Source: Oceaniradius stylonematis
GTDB taxonomy: Bacteria > Pseudomonadota > Alphaproteobacteria > Rhizobiales > Rhizobiaceae
DNA: 64,000 nt
Direction: 5' to 3'
Assembly: GCF_003149475.2 (NCBI RefSeq)
Contig: NZ_QFWV02000002.1
Location: forward strand, 49,614 to 113,613
Positions 52,347 to 63,525 of this stretch are shown piece after piece; position 1 is the first letter of the stretch, and every line of letters begins with the position of its first letter. Under the pieces are notes generated by a model, which saw only the letters and a program-made list of their open reading frames with translations, did no database searches and was not told the origin of the DNA. The position numbers were made by a program, and so were the translations under genes.

Positions 52347-52784
52347 ATGGCCCTGCACCTTCTCAAACTGTGCGTTGGCGCAGAGAGCGTCGAGGATCAC
52401 CGCGCCTGGATCGAGGCGCGCATTGACGCGCTGCGCAAGGCCGGCCTGCCGCCCGAACAGACACACACCACACGGATGATCCCCAAACGCGCCGACGAGA
52501 TCATCGGCACCGGGTCGCTCTACTGGGTGACCAAGGGCAAGGTGCAGAGCCGTCAGCGCATTGTCGACATCAGGCCGTTCGTCGATGCCCAGGGCATATC
52601 GCGCTGCGATCTGGTGCTCGATCCCGAACTGGTTCTGACCGTGCCGCAGCCGCGCCGTCCGTTCCAGGGCTGGCGCTATCTGAAAGCGGAGGATGCACCG
52701 CGTGATCTGTCCGACGCTGCCGCAGCGCTCGCCGAAATGCCGTCGGAGATGCGCGCCGAACTGTCGGAACTTGGGCTCCTGTAA
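52347..52784 (+). CDS. DUF1489 family protein
   Basis: 145 residues of an alphaproteobacterial family of unknown function: ALHLLKLCVGAESVEDHRAW, HTTRMIPKRADEIIGTGSLYWVTKG, SRQRIVDIRPFVD and CDLVLDPELVLTVPQPRRPFQGWRYL. No signal peptide or helix; probably cytoplasmic. It lies 64 bp after sdaA. Confidence 0.87.
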   Translation: MALHLLKLCVGAESVEDHRAWIEARIDALRKAGLPPEQTHTTRMIPKRADEIIGTGSLYWVTKGKVQSRQRIVDIRPFVDAQGISRCDLVLDPELVLTVPQPRRPFQGWRYLKAEDAPRDLSDAAAALAEMPSEMRAELSELGLL

Positions 52785-52865
52785 GCTCACGGTGCGCCAA
52801 TTTGGCCGGAATCGATCGAACGCATTCCATCTTGCATCCGCCGCACAGAACGCCATCTTGGCATC

Positions 52866-53600
52866 ATGAGCAAATCACCGGTCAGAACCGATCGATCGGA
52901 ACGCAGGCCCGAAGCCAAGACGTCGTCGTCGGGCGACATCGCCGCGTTCCTTAACGCGGCCAGGGCGGTCAAACCGGGCGAAGGCGGCGCCGGCCGCATC
53001 GTGCTGGCGCTCGACGCCACGATGAGCCGCCAGCCGACATGGGACATGGCGTCCGCCATCCAGGCCGAGATGTTCGAGAGCGTTGCAAGCTCCACCGCGC
53101 TGACCATGCAGCTTGTCTATTTTCGCGGATTCGGCGAATGCCGCGCCTCGCGCTGGGCGCAAAACGGCCGCGAGCTCGGCACCATGATGACCCGGATCGA
53201 CTGCCGCGCCGGCCGCACCCAGATCGGCAAGGTACTCAAGCATGCGCTCAAGGAGCACGGCAAGTCGCCGATCTCGGCGCTGATCTATATTGGCGATGCG
53301 ATGGAGGAGGACGCCGATGCGCTTGGCCATGTGGCCGGCCAGCTCGGCGTACGCGGCGTGCCCGCCTTCATCTTCCAGGAAGGCCGCGAGCCGGGCGCTG
53401 AGCTTGTGTTCCGGGAGATTGCCCGGCTGACGCGCGGCGGCTGGTTCCGCTTCGATCCGTCCTCGCCCAGGGTGCTTGCCGACCTCCTCAAATCCATCGC
53501 CGTCTATGCGACCGGCGGGCTGAAGGCGCTGGAAGCGCGGGGCACGGGGTCCGACAAACGGCTCCTGACCCAGCTCAAGGGAGGCGCGTCGGGACGATGA
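52866..53600 (+). CDS. VWA (von Willebrand factor A) domain protein
   Basis: 244 residues. The domain starts with the metal-site strand IVLALDATMSRQPTWD, giving a MIDAS-like D-x-T-x-S (about residues 50-54), followed by LVYFRGFGECRAS and YIGDAMEEDAD in the expected order. No membrane segment. Its stop overlaps the J-domain gene start by 4 bp, so they are translated together and may act in one complex. Partner and ligand are unknown. Confidence 0.83.
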   Translation: MSKSPVRTDRSERRPEAKTSSSGDIAAFLNAARAVKPGEGGAGRIVLALDATMSRQPTWDMASAIQAEMFESVASSTALTMQLVYFRGFGECRASRWAQNGRELGTMMTRIDCRAGRTQIGKVLKHALKEHGKSPISALIYIGDAMEEDADALGHVAGQLGVRGVPAFIFQEGREPGAELVFREIARLTRGGWFRFDPSSPRVLADLLKSIAVYATGGLKALEARGTGSDKRLLTQLKGGASGR

Positions 53601-54301
53601 ACGCGCTGCTCGTGCTGATCGGAACGCTCGGTTTCGCAGGGCTGGCGGTCTGGTACTTCGTCGTCACGCCGCCCGAAAAGGTTGCCCGGACGTTGCGCTA
53701 TGTGGTGCCGGCCCTGGTCGCGCTGCTCGGCGTCATCATGACCCTGACGGGCCGGATCGGACTTGGCGCGCCGCTTCTGTTTTTCGCCTACGCGCTGTTT
53801 GCCCGGGCGCGGCGGACCGCCAGCGTTCGCGCAACGCCGGGTCAGCGATCGACAGTACGCAGCGCCATGCTGGAAATGATGCTCGACCACGATACTGGAG
53901 AGATGGACGGCATGGTGCTCGGCGGCACGTTCGAGGGCCGCCAGTTGAACCAGATGAGCGAAGCCGAACTTTTGGAGCTTGCGCGCGAGGTGCGCGACGA
54001 CGCCGAAAGCGCGCAGCTATTGGAGGCGTATCTTGACCGCCGCATGCCCGGCTGGCGCGACGACGCGGAGCCGGACGACACCGCGCGGCAGAGAAGCACG
54101 GCTGAGGCGGGCGCCATGACAGAGCAGGAGGCCTACCAGATCCTTGGCCTTGAGCCGGGGGCGGATCTTGCCGCGATCCGAAAGGCCCATCGCAGCCTGA
54201 TGCAGCGCGTCCACCCCGATCTCGGCGGCAGTTCCTTTTTGGCGCAGCGGATTAACGAGGCGAAGGATTTTCTGTTGCGGCTTCATGGCGAGCGGTCCTG
54301 A
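53597..54301 (+). CDS. Membrane-anchored C-terminal J-domain protein (TIM14-like)
   Basis: 234 residues: two N-terminal helices (residues 2-22 and 35-66), a charged middle region, and a C-terminal J domain (TEQEAYQILGLEPGADLAAIRKAHRSLMQRVHPDLGG) with the HPD motif at about 205-207 that stimulates Hsp70 ATPase. The topology resembles mitochondrial Pam18/TIM14 and bacterial DnaJ-like proteins of alphaproteobacteria. It overlaps the VWA gene by 4 bp. Confidence 0.87.
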   Translation: MNALLVLIGTLGFAGLAVWYFVVTPPEKVARTLRYVVPALVALLGVIMTLTGRIGLGAPLLFFAYALFARARRTASVRATPGQRSTVRSAMLEMMLDHDTGEMDGMVLGGTFEGRQLNQMSEAELLELAREVRDDAESAQLLEAYLDRRMPGWRDDAEPDDTARQRSTAEAGAMTEQEAYQILGLEPGADLAAIRKAHRSLMQRVHPDLGGSSFLAQRINEAKDFLLRLHGERS

Positions 54302-54340
54302 TACGCGGATACAAAAACGGGACGGCGAAATGCCGCGGCA

Positions 54341-55651
54341 CTAGTTCTGGTAGGCGAGGCACGAATAGTTGTGGCTCTTGAGCGCCGAACAGGCGTTCCA
54401 TGCCTGCGACTTCGACGCAAAGCCGGCAAAGCGCGCCCTGTGGTAGGTCACGCCGCTCTTGACGAACTGCTCGACGAACGGCTCGCGTGCACCGAGAATG
54501 CCCGGCGCGCGGGCCTGTGCGACGCGCAGATAATCGACCGCCTGGTCCTGCGTTTCGAGCGCCGCAATCTGGATCACCCAGCCCGAACGGCTTTCGGCCG
54601 TTGCGGTCACGATCGGGTCGACGCTGGCGCGCGGCTGCGGTGTCGGCGCGTAGGCGACGACGGGCGCGGCCGGCGCGGGCGCGGCCTCCGCCACCCGGTC
54701 GGTGAAGGCTGGAATTGGCAGGCGGTTGAGCGGGATCGAGGCGATCGACGCGCCGCGGATGGCGAAATTGGTCGAACCGTTGCGCGCGATCAGCGGGCCG
54801 CGATCGCGGCGCGATGCCTTGGGGAAGTATTGGGCGACCAACTTTTCCATCTGGGCGTTGCGCGATGCGCCGGTGCGCCCACCCATCACCACGGCGACGA
54901 TCGAGCGGCCATTGTGGTTGACCGACGTCACCAGGTTGAAACCTGACGCGCGGATGTAGCCGGTCTTGATGCCATCGACGCCACGCACGCGGCCAAGAAG
55001 GCGGTTGTGGTTGCGGTGGGTTACGCCCGCATAGCGGAACGAGCGCGTCGAGAACATATCGAACTGGCGCGGGAAATGCTCCTGCAAGGCGATGCCGAGG
55101 CGCGCCATGTCGCGTGCCGTGGTCACCTGGCGTGAATTGGGCAGTCCGGACGCGTTGCGGAACGTCGTCGAACTCATGCCGAGCTGCCGTGCCTTGCGCG
55201 TCATCATCTGCGCGAATTCGCTTTCGGTGCCGCCAAGATGTTCGGCGACGGCGGCGGCGACATCATTGGCCGACTTGGTGATCAGCGCCTTGATGGCGTT
55301 TTCCGCCGTGATCGTACCGCCGGCCCGTATGCCGAGCTTCGAGGGAATCATGGATGCCGCGTGGGGCGAGATGCGGATCGGCGTGTTGGGCCGCAGCTTT
55401 CCCTGCTCCATGGCCTCGAACATCATGTAGACCGTCATCATCTTGGTCAGCGATGCGGGAAAACGCTGGCTGTCGGCGCGATAGGCATAAAGCGTTTCGC
55501 CGGTGTTGGCGTCGATGACGATGCCGGCATATTTGGGATTGGCCTTGGCGGGCGAGGGGGCCGCAGCGGCAAGGCACAGCGCAATCAGGGCAAGAGCGAC
55601 AAGGCGGACAGGCGCAAACGCAGCGCCGGAGGCGAGGGGTGACTGGAACAC
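54341..55651 (-). CDS. D-alanyl-D-alanine carboxypeptidase (S11) with SPOR domain
   Basis: 436 residues, signal peptide (VALALIALCLAAAAPSPAKA, cleavage near 38). The penicillin-binding triad is SLTK at residues 67-70, SAN at about 129 (KSANDVAAA) and KTG at about 226 (DGIKTGYIRASG). It trims D-Ala from peptidoglycan peptides in the periplasm. A C-terminal SPOR domain (SGWVIQIAALETQDQAVDYL, about 358-436) can bind denuded septal glycan and may target it to division sites. It is convergent with the J-domain gene. Confidence 0.93.
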   Translation of the reverse strand: MFQSPLASGAAFAPVRLVALALIALCLAAAAPSPAKANPKYAGIVIDANTGETLYAYRADSQRFPASLTKMMTVYMMFEAMEQGKLRPNTPIRISPHAASMIPSKLGIRAGGTITAENAIKALITKSANDVAAAVAEHLGGTESEFAQMMTRKARQLGMSSTTFRNASGLPNSRQVTTARDMARLGIALQEHFPRQFDMFSTRSFRYAGVTHRNHNRLLGRVRGVDGIKTGYIRASGFNLVTSVNHNGRSIVAVVMGGRTGASRNAQMEKLVAQYFPKASRRDRGPLIARNGSTNFAIRGASIASIPLNRLPIPAFTDRVAEAAPAPAAPVVAYAPTPQPRASVDPIVTATAESRSGWVIQIAALETQDQAVDYLRVAQARAPGILGAREPFVEQFVKSGVTYHRARFAGFASKSQAWNACSALKSHNYSCLAYQN

Positions 55652-55794
55652 GGGCGGGCACTCTCGTTACACGGGACGCACACGGCCGGACGGGCCGGCA
55701 AACTGGAAAGAGGCTACGGCGCCAGCGTTACCAATCGGTTTATGGTAACCGGTTCCTTGACCGAACCTGTTCGATTTGTGTCAAAGTTTTTTTG

Positions 55795-55840
55795 TGCAAT
55801 GCAAAAAATTCTTGCATTTTTGTGCAGTGCACACTATACA
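55795..55840 (+). promoter_or_regulatory. Phasin promoter with five TGCA boxes
   Basis: TTGCAT (55812-55817), 17-nt spacer, TATACA (55835-55840). Five TGCA copies lie at 55795, 55800, 55813, 55823 and 55828 and overlap the -35 and spacer. PhaR repressors of polyhydroxyalkanoate genes are reported to bind TGC-rich sequence, so this is a candidate PhaR operator. Start expected near 55847. Confidence 0.6.
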
Positions 55841-55905
55841 GGGTGCGAGGACGTCATCGCGTCACGATGCCGACCCGAGATAAATGCAAACCGACAGGTG
55901 ACACC

Positions 55906-56238
55906 ATGATGAAAGCATTTGAAGATATGAGCAAATCCAACAAGGAAATGATGGACAGCTCGCTGAAGAGCTATGCGGCCGTGACCAAGGGCATGCAGGC
56001 CATCGCCACCGAAGCCACCGACTATTCGAAGGCTTCCTACGAAGCCGGTGCCGCCGCTTTTGAAAAGCTGGCCGCTTCCAAGTCGCTGGAAAAGGCAATG
56101 GAAGTTCAGACCGAATACGCCAAGTCGGCTTATGAAGGTCTGGTCGCTCAGGCCACCAAGATGGGTGAACTCTACACCGATCTGGCCAAAGAAGCCTACA
56201 AGCCCTTCGAAGGCATGGTTCCCGCAGCCACCAAGTAA
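55906..56238 (+). CDS. Phasin family protein
   Basis: 110 residues, helical and without Cys or a signal: MKAFEDMSKSNKEMMDSSLKSYAAVTKGMQAIATEATDY, then YEAGAAAFEKLAASKSLEKAMEVQTEYAKSAYEGLV. Phasins coat polyhydroxyalkanoate granules and stabilise them. Starts at ATG 55906 (a second ATG follows at 55909); AGGTGA is just upstream. It stands alone between an operator-like promoter and a terminator. Confidence 0.9.
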   Translation: MMKAFEDMSKSNKEMMDSSLKSYAAVTKGMQAIATEATDYSKASYEAGAAAFEKLAASKSLEKAMEVQTEYAKSAYEGLVAQATKMGELYTDLAKEAYKPFEGMVPAATK

Positions 56239-56283
56239 GCTGTGTCGAATCGGGCGCGCGTTTCAACGCTGCGCCGCCATCAG

Positions 56284-56313
56284 GCCCGCGCGCTCCGGCA
56301 CGCGGGTCTTTTT
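56284..56313 (+). terminator. Intrinsic terminator after the phasin gene
   Basis: Stem CCCGCG (56285-56290) / CGCGGG (56301-56306) with a 10-nt loop that can pair further, followed by TCTTTTT. Confidence 0.75.
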
Positions 56314-56469
56314 CGTTGCCGGACGCGGCAAGCGAAATCGGCCGCCCATTGACACCGATCTGTGTCTTGCGCCTCGATGGCAGGGACTTAAAATGCGCTG
56401 AATACGACCTAGATAATGCGGGAATCGGACCCACCGGTTAATCCAGACGACCAATCGAAACCGGAGATC

Positions 56470-56870
56470 ATGGACAGCTTGCCGGATACCAGCAAACCAC
56501 ACCGCGTGCCCGCCCGCACGAACATGTCGCCGATCAGGGCCGCGGCCGGCGACGATGACCGCCAAGGCGGCACCGGCCGCGGCACCTCGGTCATCACCCG
56601 AACCGAACCAAAGACCAAGAAACCAAGCCTCTACCGGGTGCTCCTGCTCAACGACGATTACACGCCGATGGAATTCGTCGTCCATGTGCTCGAGCGCTTT
56701 TTCCAGAAAGACCGTGATCAGGCCACGCGCATCATGCTGCATGTGCACAATCACGGCGTCGGCGAATGTGGCGTCTACACCTATGAGGTTGCCGAGACCA
56801 AGGTGACCCAGGTGATGGATTTCGCCCGCCAGAACCAGCATCCCCTGCAATGCGTGATGGAGAAGAAATA

Positions 56871-56871
<1 letters not shown>
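56470..56871 (+). CDS. clpS: ATP-dependent Clp protease adaptor ClpS
   Basis: 133 residues from the ATG at 56470 (GGAG upstream); the core domain is residues 48-133 and a disordered N-terminus precedes it. [21 protein letters not shown] and [22 protein letters not shown] match ClpS, which delivers N-degron substrates to ClpA. A start at 56416 or 56524 is also possible. Its stop TAA overlaps the clpA ATG by one base. Confidence 0.93.
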
Positions 56872-59372
<2,501 letters not shown>

Positions 59373-59394
59373 CCACCAGCAATACCGGTTAGGG

Positions 59395-59420
59395 AAAACC
59401 CGCCTTCGGGCGGGTTTTTC
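59395..59420 (+). terminator. Intrinsic terminator of the clpSA unit
   Basis: Stem AAACCCGCC/GGCGGGTTT with a TTCG tetraloop followed by TTCTTT. It lies 25 bp after the clpA stop. Confidence 0.9.
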
Positions 59421-59508
59421 TTTGGGCCGACCAGATCGCTCGGCGCTGCGAACCGTTCGTTCGTCTTGGCATCTCGTCGCGCGCGTCCATCCGTGCTAGC
59501 GCGATCCA

Positions 59509-60267
59509 ATGACCGAAAGTGCCGTGCCGAAACACGATGAGCCGATTGCCAGCGGCGGATTTTGGTACTGGTACGGACGCGGCCTGCGCGAGGTCTTTTC
59601 GCTGCCTGCCCTGATGCTGATGACGGCATTTGTCGGCTTTGCCGGTTTTGCGCGCGAGGCCGGCCTTCCCGCCGGGCAGGTCGTTTTGATGACGCTGATG
59701 ATCTGGGCGCTGCCGGCCAAGTTCGTCCTGGCCGCCGCCATCCAGTCCGGTGCGTCGCTGGCCGCCGCCTTCATCGCCGTGACCCTGTCGTCGGCGCGGC
59801 TGATGCCGATGGTCGTCTCGATCGTTCCCGAAATGCGCACGAAGGGCACGCGCACCTGGGTGCTGGTCTTCCTGTCGCATTTCGTAGCGATCACAGCCTG
59901 GGTCATCGCGATGGATCGGTTCCGGGAGGTTCCGCGCGAGTGGCGGACGACGTTCTTTGCAGGCCTCGGCTGCACGCTGACGCTCGGCAACACCGCTTTG
60001 GTCGGCGTGGTCTACGGGCTCGCGCCCAGCCTGCCGGCGGAGCTGCTCGGCGCGCTGTTCTTCCTCACGCCGGTCTATTTCCTGTGCTCGCTGTGGGGGT
60101 CCGCGCGCGAGCCGTCCGGCCAGTTGGCCATGGTTTTCGGCCTGCTGCTGGGGCCGGTCTTCTACCTGCTCGTGCCAGGCGTCAGCCTTCTGGCGACCGG
60201 CGCGGTGGCTGGCGTTGCGGCATACGGGGCAGGGCGCTTTGCGCGCTGGTGGGCCAACCGGACATGA
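59509..60267 (+). CDS. azlC: AzlC-family branched-chain amino acid exporter subunit
   Basis: 252 residues, about seven helices, with the AzlC opening GLREVFSLPALMLMTAFVGFAGFAREAG and VLMTLMIWALPAKFVLAAAIQ. AzlCD pairs export branched-chain amino acids or analogues. The last 4 bp overlap azlD (ATGA). Both lie after the clpA terminator, so they form a separate unit. Confidence 0.88.
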   Translation: MTESAVPKHDEPIASGGFWYWYGRGLREVFSLPALMLMTAFVGFAGFAREAGLPAGQVVLMTLMIWALPAKFVLAAAIQSGASLAAAFIAVTLSSARLMPMVVSIVPEMRTKGTRTWVLVFLSHFVAITAWVIAMDRFREVPREWRTTFFAGLGCTLTLGNTALVGVVYGLAPSLPAELLGALFFLTPVYFLCSLWGSAREPSGQLAMVFGLLLGPVFYLLVPGVSLLATGAVAGVAAYGAGRFARWWANRT

Positions 60268-60617
60268 CCTACCAATCGATCGATGCGCTGTGGTGGCAGA
60301 TCGCCTTCATCCTGATCGCCGGATGGATCGCAACCGACCTGTGGCGGGTTATGGGCGTGCTGCTCGGCAACCGGATCCGCGAAACGTCGGAAGTGCTGGT
60401 CTTCGTTCGCGCCGTGGCCACCGCGCTCGTCGCCGCGGTCATCGCCCAGCTGATCGTCTTTCCGAGCGGCGCGCTGGCCGAGCAGACGTCGCTTGGTCTG
60501 CGGCTTGCAGCCGGCGGGGCCGGCTTTGCCGCCTTCCTGGCTTTCGGCCAGCGCGTCGCCGTGGGTGTGTTCGGCGCGCTGGGCGTTCTGGGCGTGGGGA
60601 TGGCGCTCGGCCTTTGA
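60264..60617 (+). CDS. azlD: AzlD-family small membrane protein
   Basis: 117 residues, four helices (about 10-30, 45-65, 68-90, 95-115): WWQIAFILIAGWIATDLWRV and a mid helix VRAVATALVAAVIAQLIVF. It is the partner of AzlC, overlapping its gene by 4 bp. The frame is open far upstream, but the ATG at 60264 is where the family begins. It is convergent with the helicase gene (9 bp). Confidence 0.85.
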   Translation: MTYQSIDALWWQIAFILIAGWIATDLWRVMGVLLGNRIRETSEVLVFVRAVATALVAAVIAQLIVFPSGALAEQTSLGLRLAAGGAGFAAFLAFGQRVAVGVFGALGVLGVGMALGL

Positions 60618-60626
60618 CCGAGCGCT

Positions 60627-62078
60627 TTAGCGGCCGATCATCATGAAGGCAGGAATGTCGTCACCGAAGCCGACCGGCGCATCGCCGCGCTCGGACTTGT
60701 CGCGCTCGGGCTTGCGCGACCGCGACCGGCCGCGCTTGTCGCCCTTGCCGGCATCATCGTCATTGGCAGCCGCAGCCGGCCGCGCCTCATTGTCGGTTTT
60801 GGCCGGCGCCGTGTCTTCGACCGCTTCATCGGCGGCCTTGGCGCGCTGGCGATTGTCGTCCTTGATCTTGTCGCGGCGCGGCTTGCGGTCCCGTCCGCGC
60901 CCGCGCGCCGGCCGGGTGTCATCCTCCTCGCCGTCGGTTTCGGCGGGCGCGGCGATACCGTCGACATAATCGAGCGACTTGTCGATCAGCTTTTCCACCG
61001 ATTCGAGATATTTCATCGTCGACCGGTCGACCAGCGTGAACGCCTTGCCGGCGCGCCCTGCGCGGCCCGTCCGGCCGATCCGGTGGACATAGTCCTCGGC
61101 GTGGATCGGCACGTCGAAATTGAACACATGGCTCACATCGGGAATGTCGAGCCCGCGCGCGGCCACGTCGGACGCAACCAGAAGCTGGATCTTGTTGTTG
61201 CGGAACCCGTCGAGCATCTGCGTGCGCGAATGCTGGTCCATGTCGCCATGCAGTGCGCCGACCGAAAAGCCGTGCTTGTCGAGCGAACGGAACAGCGTCG
61301 CCACATCGCGCTTGCGGTTGCAGAAGATGATGCCGTTCTTGATGTCGTCCTGGGAGCGCAGAAGATCCCGCAGCGCGGCGCGCTTCTCGAAGTCCTTGGA
61401 GCCCGTCTTCAGGAGTTTTTGTTCGACGGTCAATGCGGTCGACGAGGCCTTGGCCACCTCGATGCGCACCGGCGCGGACAGGAACTTGTCGGCCAGGCTG
61501 GCGATCTCCGGCGGCATGGTCGCCGAGAAGAACAGCGTCTGGCGGGTGAAGGGAATAAGGCCGGCAATCCGCTCGATATCGGGAATGAACCCCATGTCGA
61601 GCATCCGGTCGGCCTCGTCGATCACCAGAATTTCGACGCCGTTGAGCAACAGCTTGCCGCGTTCGGTGTGATCGAGCAGCCGGCCCGGCGTTGCGATCAG
61701 GACGTCGACGCCGCGCTCCAGCTTGCGGTTCTGATCGTCGAACGAGACGCCACCGATCAGAAGGGCCACCGACAGCTTGTGGTGGATGCCGTATTTCTGG
61801 AAGTTCTCGTCCACCTGCGCGGCCAGTTCGCGCGTCGGCTCCAGGATCAGCGTGCGCGGCATGCGTGCCCGCGCGCGCCCGCGTTCCAGGCGCGTGATCA
61901 TCGGAAGCACGAAAGAGGCGGTCTTGCCGGTTCCGGTCTGGGCGATGCCGAGGACATCCTTGCCTGCGACCACATGGGGGATCGCCTGTTCCTGGATCGG
62001 CGTGGGCTCTGTGTAACCGGCGTCCTCGACGGCCTTGATCACCTTGGGTGACAAGGGAAGTTCGGCAAATGCGACCAA
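60627..62078 (-). CDS. DEAD-box RNA helicase (RhlE-like)
   Basis: 483 residues from a proposed TTG at 62078; homologues begin just before FAELPLSPKVIKAVEDAGY, and the frame upstream is not family-like. Motifs: Q (TPIQEQAIPHV), I AQTGTGKT (about 45), Ia PTRELAAQV, II VIDEADRMLDMGF (about 150), III SATM, and VI HRIGRTGRAGR (about 330). A Lys/Arg/Asp/Glu-rich tail of about 110 residues follows and ends GDDIPAFMMIGR. It remodels RNA in ribosome assembly or decay. The start is the least certain part. Confidence 0.9.
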   Translation of the reverse strand: MVAFAELPLSPKVIKAVEDAGYTEPTPIQEQAIPHVVAGKDVLGIAQTGTGKTASFVLPMITRLERGRARARMPRTLILEPTRELAAQVDENFQKYGIHHKLSVALLIGGVSFDDQNRKLERGVDVLIATPGRLLDHTERGKLLLNGVEILVIDEADRMLDMGFIPDIERIAGLIPFTRQTLFFSATMPPEIASLADKFLSAPVRIEVAKASSTALTVEQKLLKTGSKDFEKRAALRDLLRSQDDIKNGIIFCNRKRDVATLFRSLDKHGFSVGALHGDMDQHSRTQMLDGFRNNKIQLLVASDVAARGLDIPDVSHVFNFDVPIHAEDYVHRIGRTGRAGRAGKAFTLVDRSTMKYLESVEKLIDKSLDYVDGIAAPAETDGEEDDTRPARGRGRDRKPRRDKIKDDNRQRAKAADEAVEDTAPAKTDNEARPAAAANDDDAGKGDKRGRSRSRKPERDKSERGDAPVGFGDDIPAFMMIGR

Positions 62079-62305
62079 AAGTAATATCCGTTTGGGTTTG
62101 GGATGTGCGCCAAGCCCCTCTCGGGCCGCGCTCCTGCGCCGGCGATAGGCAAAAGCCGGCCCAATGTCAACCAGAACCCCCGGAATCAAAGGCATTTGGG
62201 CTGCTTATGACGGCAATTGTGACTTTAAAGGCCCGCCGGGTTCAAAGCCGCATCGTTGTCTTCACCCCCGTCTGGAAGAACCGTCGGCCTGGCTGTGCGT
62301 AGAAG

Positions 62306-62343
62306 GGTGTGAGGCGCGCAATGACCGCGCATCTCGTCACACC
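62306..62343 (+). promoter_or_regulatory. Leader stem-loop of the fasciclin gene
   Basis: GGTGTGA (62306-62312) pairs with TCACACC (62337-62343), and inside them GCGCG (62314-62318) pairs with CGCGC (62326-62330). It ends 20 nt before the ATG, just upstream of the GGGAGA ribosome site. It could stabilise the mRNA or be a DNA operator. Confidence 0.45.
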
Positions 62344-62363
62344 TCAATACGGGAGACTATTCG

Positions 62364-62858
62364 ATGACCATCATCAAGACCGCCATCGCTGCCATCGCTG
62401 CCACGGGCATCATGACCGGCGCCGCGCTGGCCGGCGGCATGGGCGCCAAGGATATCGTCGACACCGCCGCAGCAAACGACGACTTCGAGACCCTGGTCGC
62501 CGCGGTTCAGGCCGCCGGACTCGTCGAAACGCTGAAGGGCGAAGGACCGTTTACGGTTTTCGCGCCGACCGATGAAGCCTTTGCGGCGATCGGAGCCACC
62601 GTTGAAGAACTGCTCAAGCCCGAGAACAAGGACGCGCTGACCGCAGTCCTGACCTATCACGTGGTAGCCGGCAAGGTGATGTCGACCGACCTGGTCGATG
62701 ATGCTTCGGTCGCCACCGTCCAGGGCCAGAACATCACGATCGATCTCGACAATGGCGCCATGGTCAACGATGCCAACGTCGTGACCGCCGACATCGAAAC
62801 GTCGAACGGCGTCATCCATGTGATCGACAAGGTGATCGTGCCCGAAGGCATCATGTAA
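62364..62858 (+). CDS. Secreted fasciclin-domain protein
   Basis: 164 residues, signal peptide ([21 protein letters not shown], cleavage near 23), then one fasciclin (FAS1) domain: [56 protein letters not shown] and [12 protein letters not shown]. Family members are extracellular adhesion-type proteins; in bacteria the single-domain forms are of unclear role. It has a leader hairpin and a strong terminator. Confidence 0.93.
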   Translation: MTIIKTAIAAIAATGIMTGAALAGGMGAKDIVDTAAANDDFETLVAAVQAAGLVETLKGEGPFTVFAPTDEAFAAIGATVEELLKPENKDALTAVLTYHVVAGKVMSTDLVDDASVATVQGQNITIDLDNGAMVNDANVVTADIETSNGVIHVIDKVIVPEGIM

Positions 62859-62900
62859 GCCTTCAAGACACGGGCGGTTTTGGCCGCCCGCTTTCATCAC

Positions 62901-62929
62901 GCCGGACGGGCAACCGTCCGGCGTTTTTC
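62901..62929 (+). terminator. Intrinsic terminator after the fasciclin gene
   Basis: 9-bp stem GCCGGACGG/CCGTCCGGC, GCAA loop, then GTTTTTC. A first GC hairpin (GGGCGG/CCGCCC) precedes it at about 62873-62890. Confidence 0.9.
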
Positions 62930-62953
62930 ATGTTTGAGCGGTCCGCGACGCGC

Positions 62954-63424
62954 TCAGAACGTCTCGATGATCAGCCGCGCATCGCACGAACTGCCGTCAT
63001 AGGTGCCCACCCAGACGTCGAAGATCCCGTCGCCGGCCGGCCGCGTCAGCCGGATCTTGGCGTCGCCGGCGCCCAGATCGTCATCGTCGAAATACCAGTT
63101 GCGCGCGGCCGTGTTCACCAGAAGCACCGAGTCGCACTCGCTGCGCACGCGAAACTCGATCGAGTAGCCGCTGATGCCCTGGACGGTGATCGAAAAGTCT
63201 GGGCTGCTGGTGGTGTAGCCCGGCAGTGCGCCGCGATAGTTCTGCGCCCTGATGCCGCATTTGGTCAGGCTGTTCTGACCGCCAGCGACCACCGAAAGCG
63301 ATTTCGGCGAATACAGTTCGTCGCCCGAGAATGTGTATTTGTCGCCCCAGATCGTATAATCCGGACAAGCAAACGCGGCTGTGGCCAAACTCGCCATCAG
63401 TCCCGCGAGGATCAATCGCATCAT
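62954..63424 (-). CDS. Secreted beta-rich protein, unknown function
   Basis: 156 residues from the ATG at 63424 (GGGAGG upstream). Signal peptide MMRLILAGLMASLATAAFA, cleaved before CPDY. Four Cys (ACPDY, TKCGIR, SECDSV, SSCDARL) could form two disulfides. The mature part is beta-rich with Asp-rich FDDDDLGAG and DGIFDVWVGTYDG near the C-terminus. The family is not recognised; the C-terminal segment resembles short pre-peptidase or lectin-like repeats only in a general way. Confidence 0.7.
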   Translation of the reverse strand: MMRLILAGLMASLATAAFACPDYTIWGDKYTFSGDELYSPKSLSVVAGGQNSLTKCGIRAQNYRGALPGYTTSSPDFSITVQGISGYSIEFRVRSECDSVLLVNTAARNWYFDDDDLGAGDAKIRLTRPAGDGIFDVWVGTYDGSSCDARLIIETF

Positions 63425-63525
63425 GGTAAGCCTCCCTGAAAGCCGATTGAGACTATTTGTCGCACTGCGTGATGTCAATTTTCCGAAGCGGAGGCGCGGC
63501 GGCGGGCAGGGAGCGGCAGGCCGCT

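Noticed and set aside
56388-56403. TTAA-N7-TGAA before clpS
   Set aside because: One mismatch to the CtrA box and not in a clear promoter position; likely chance.
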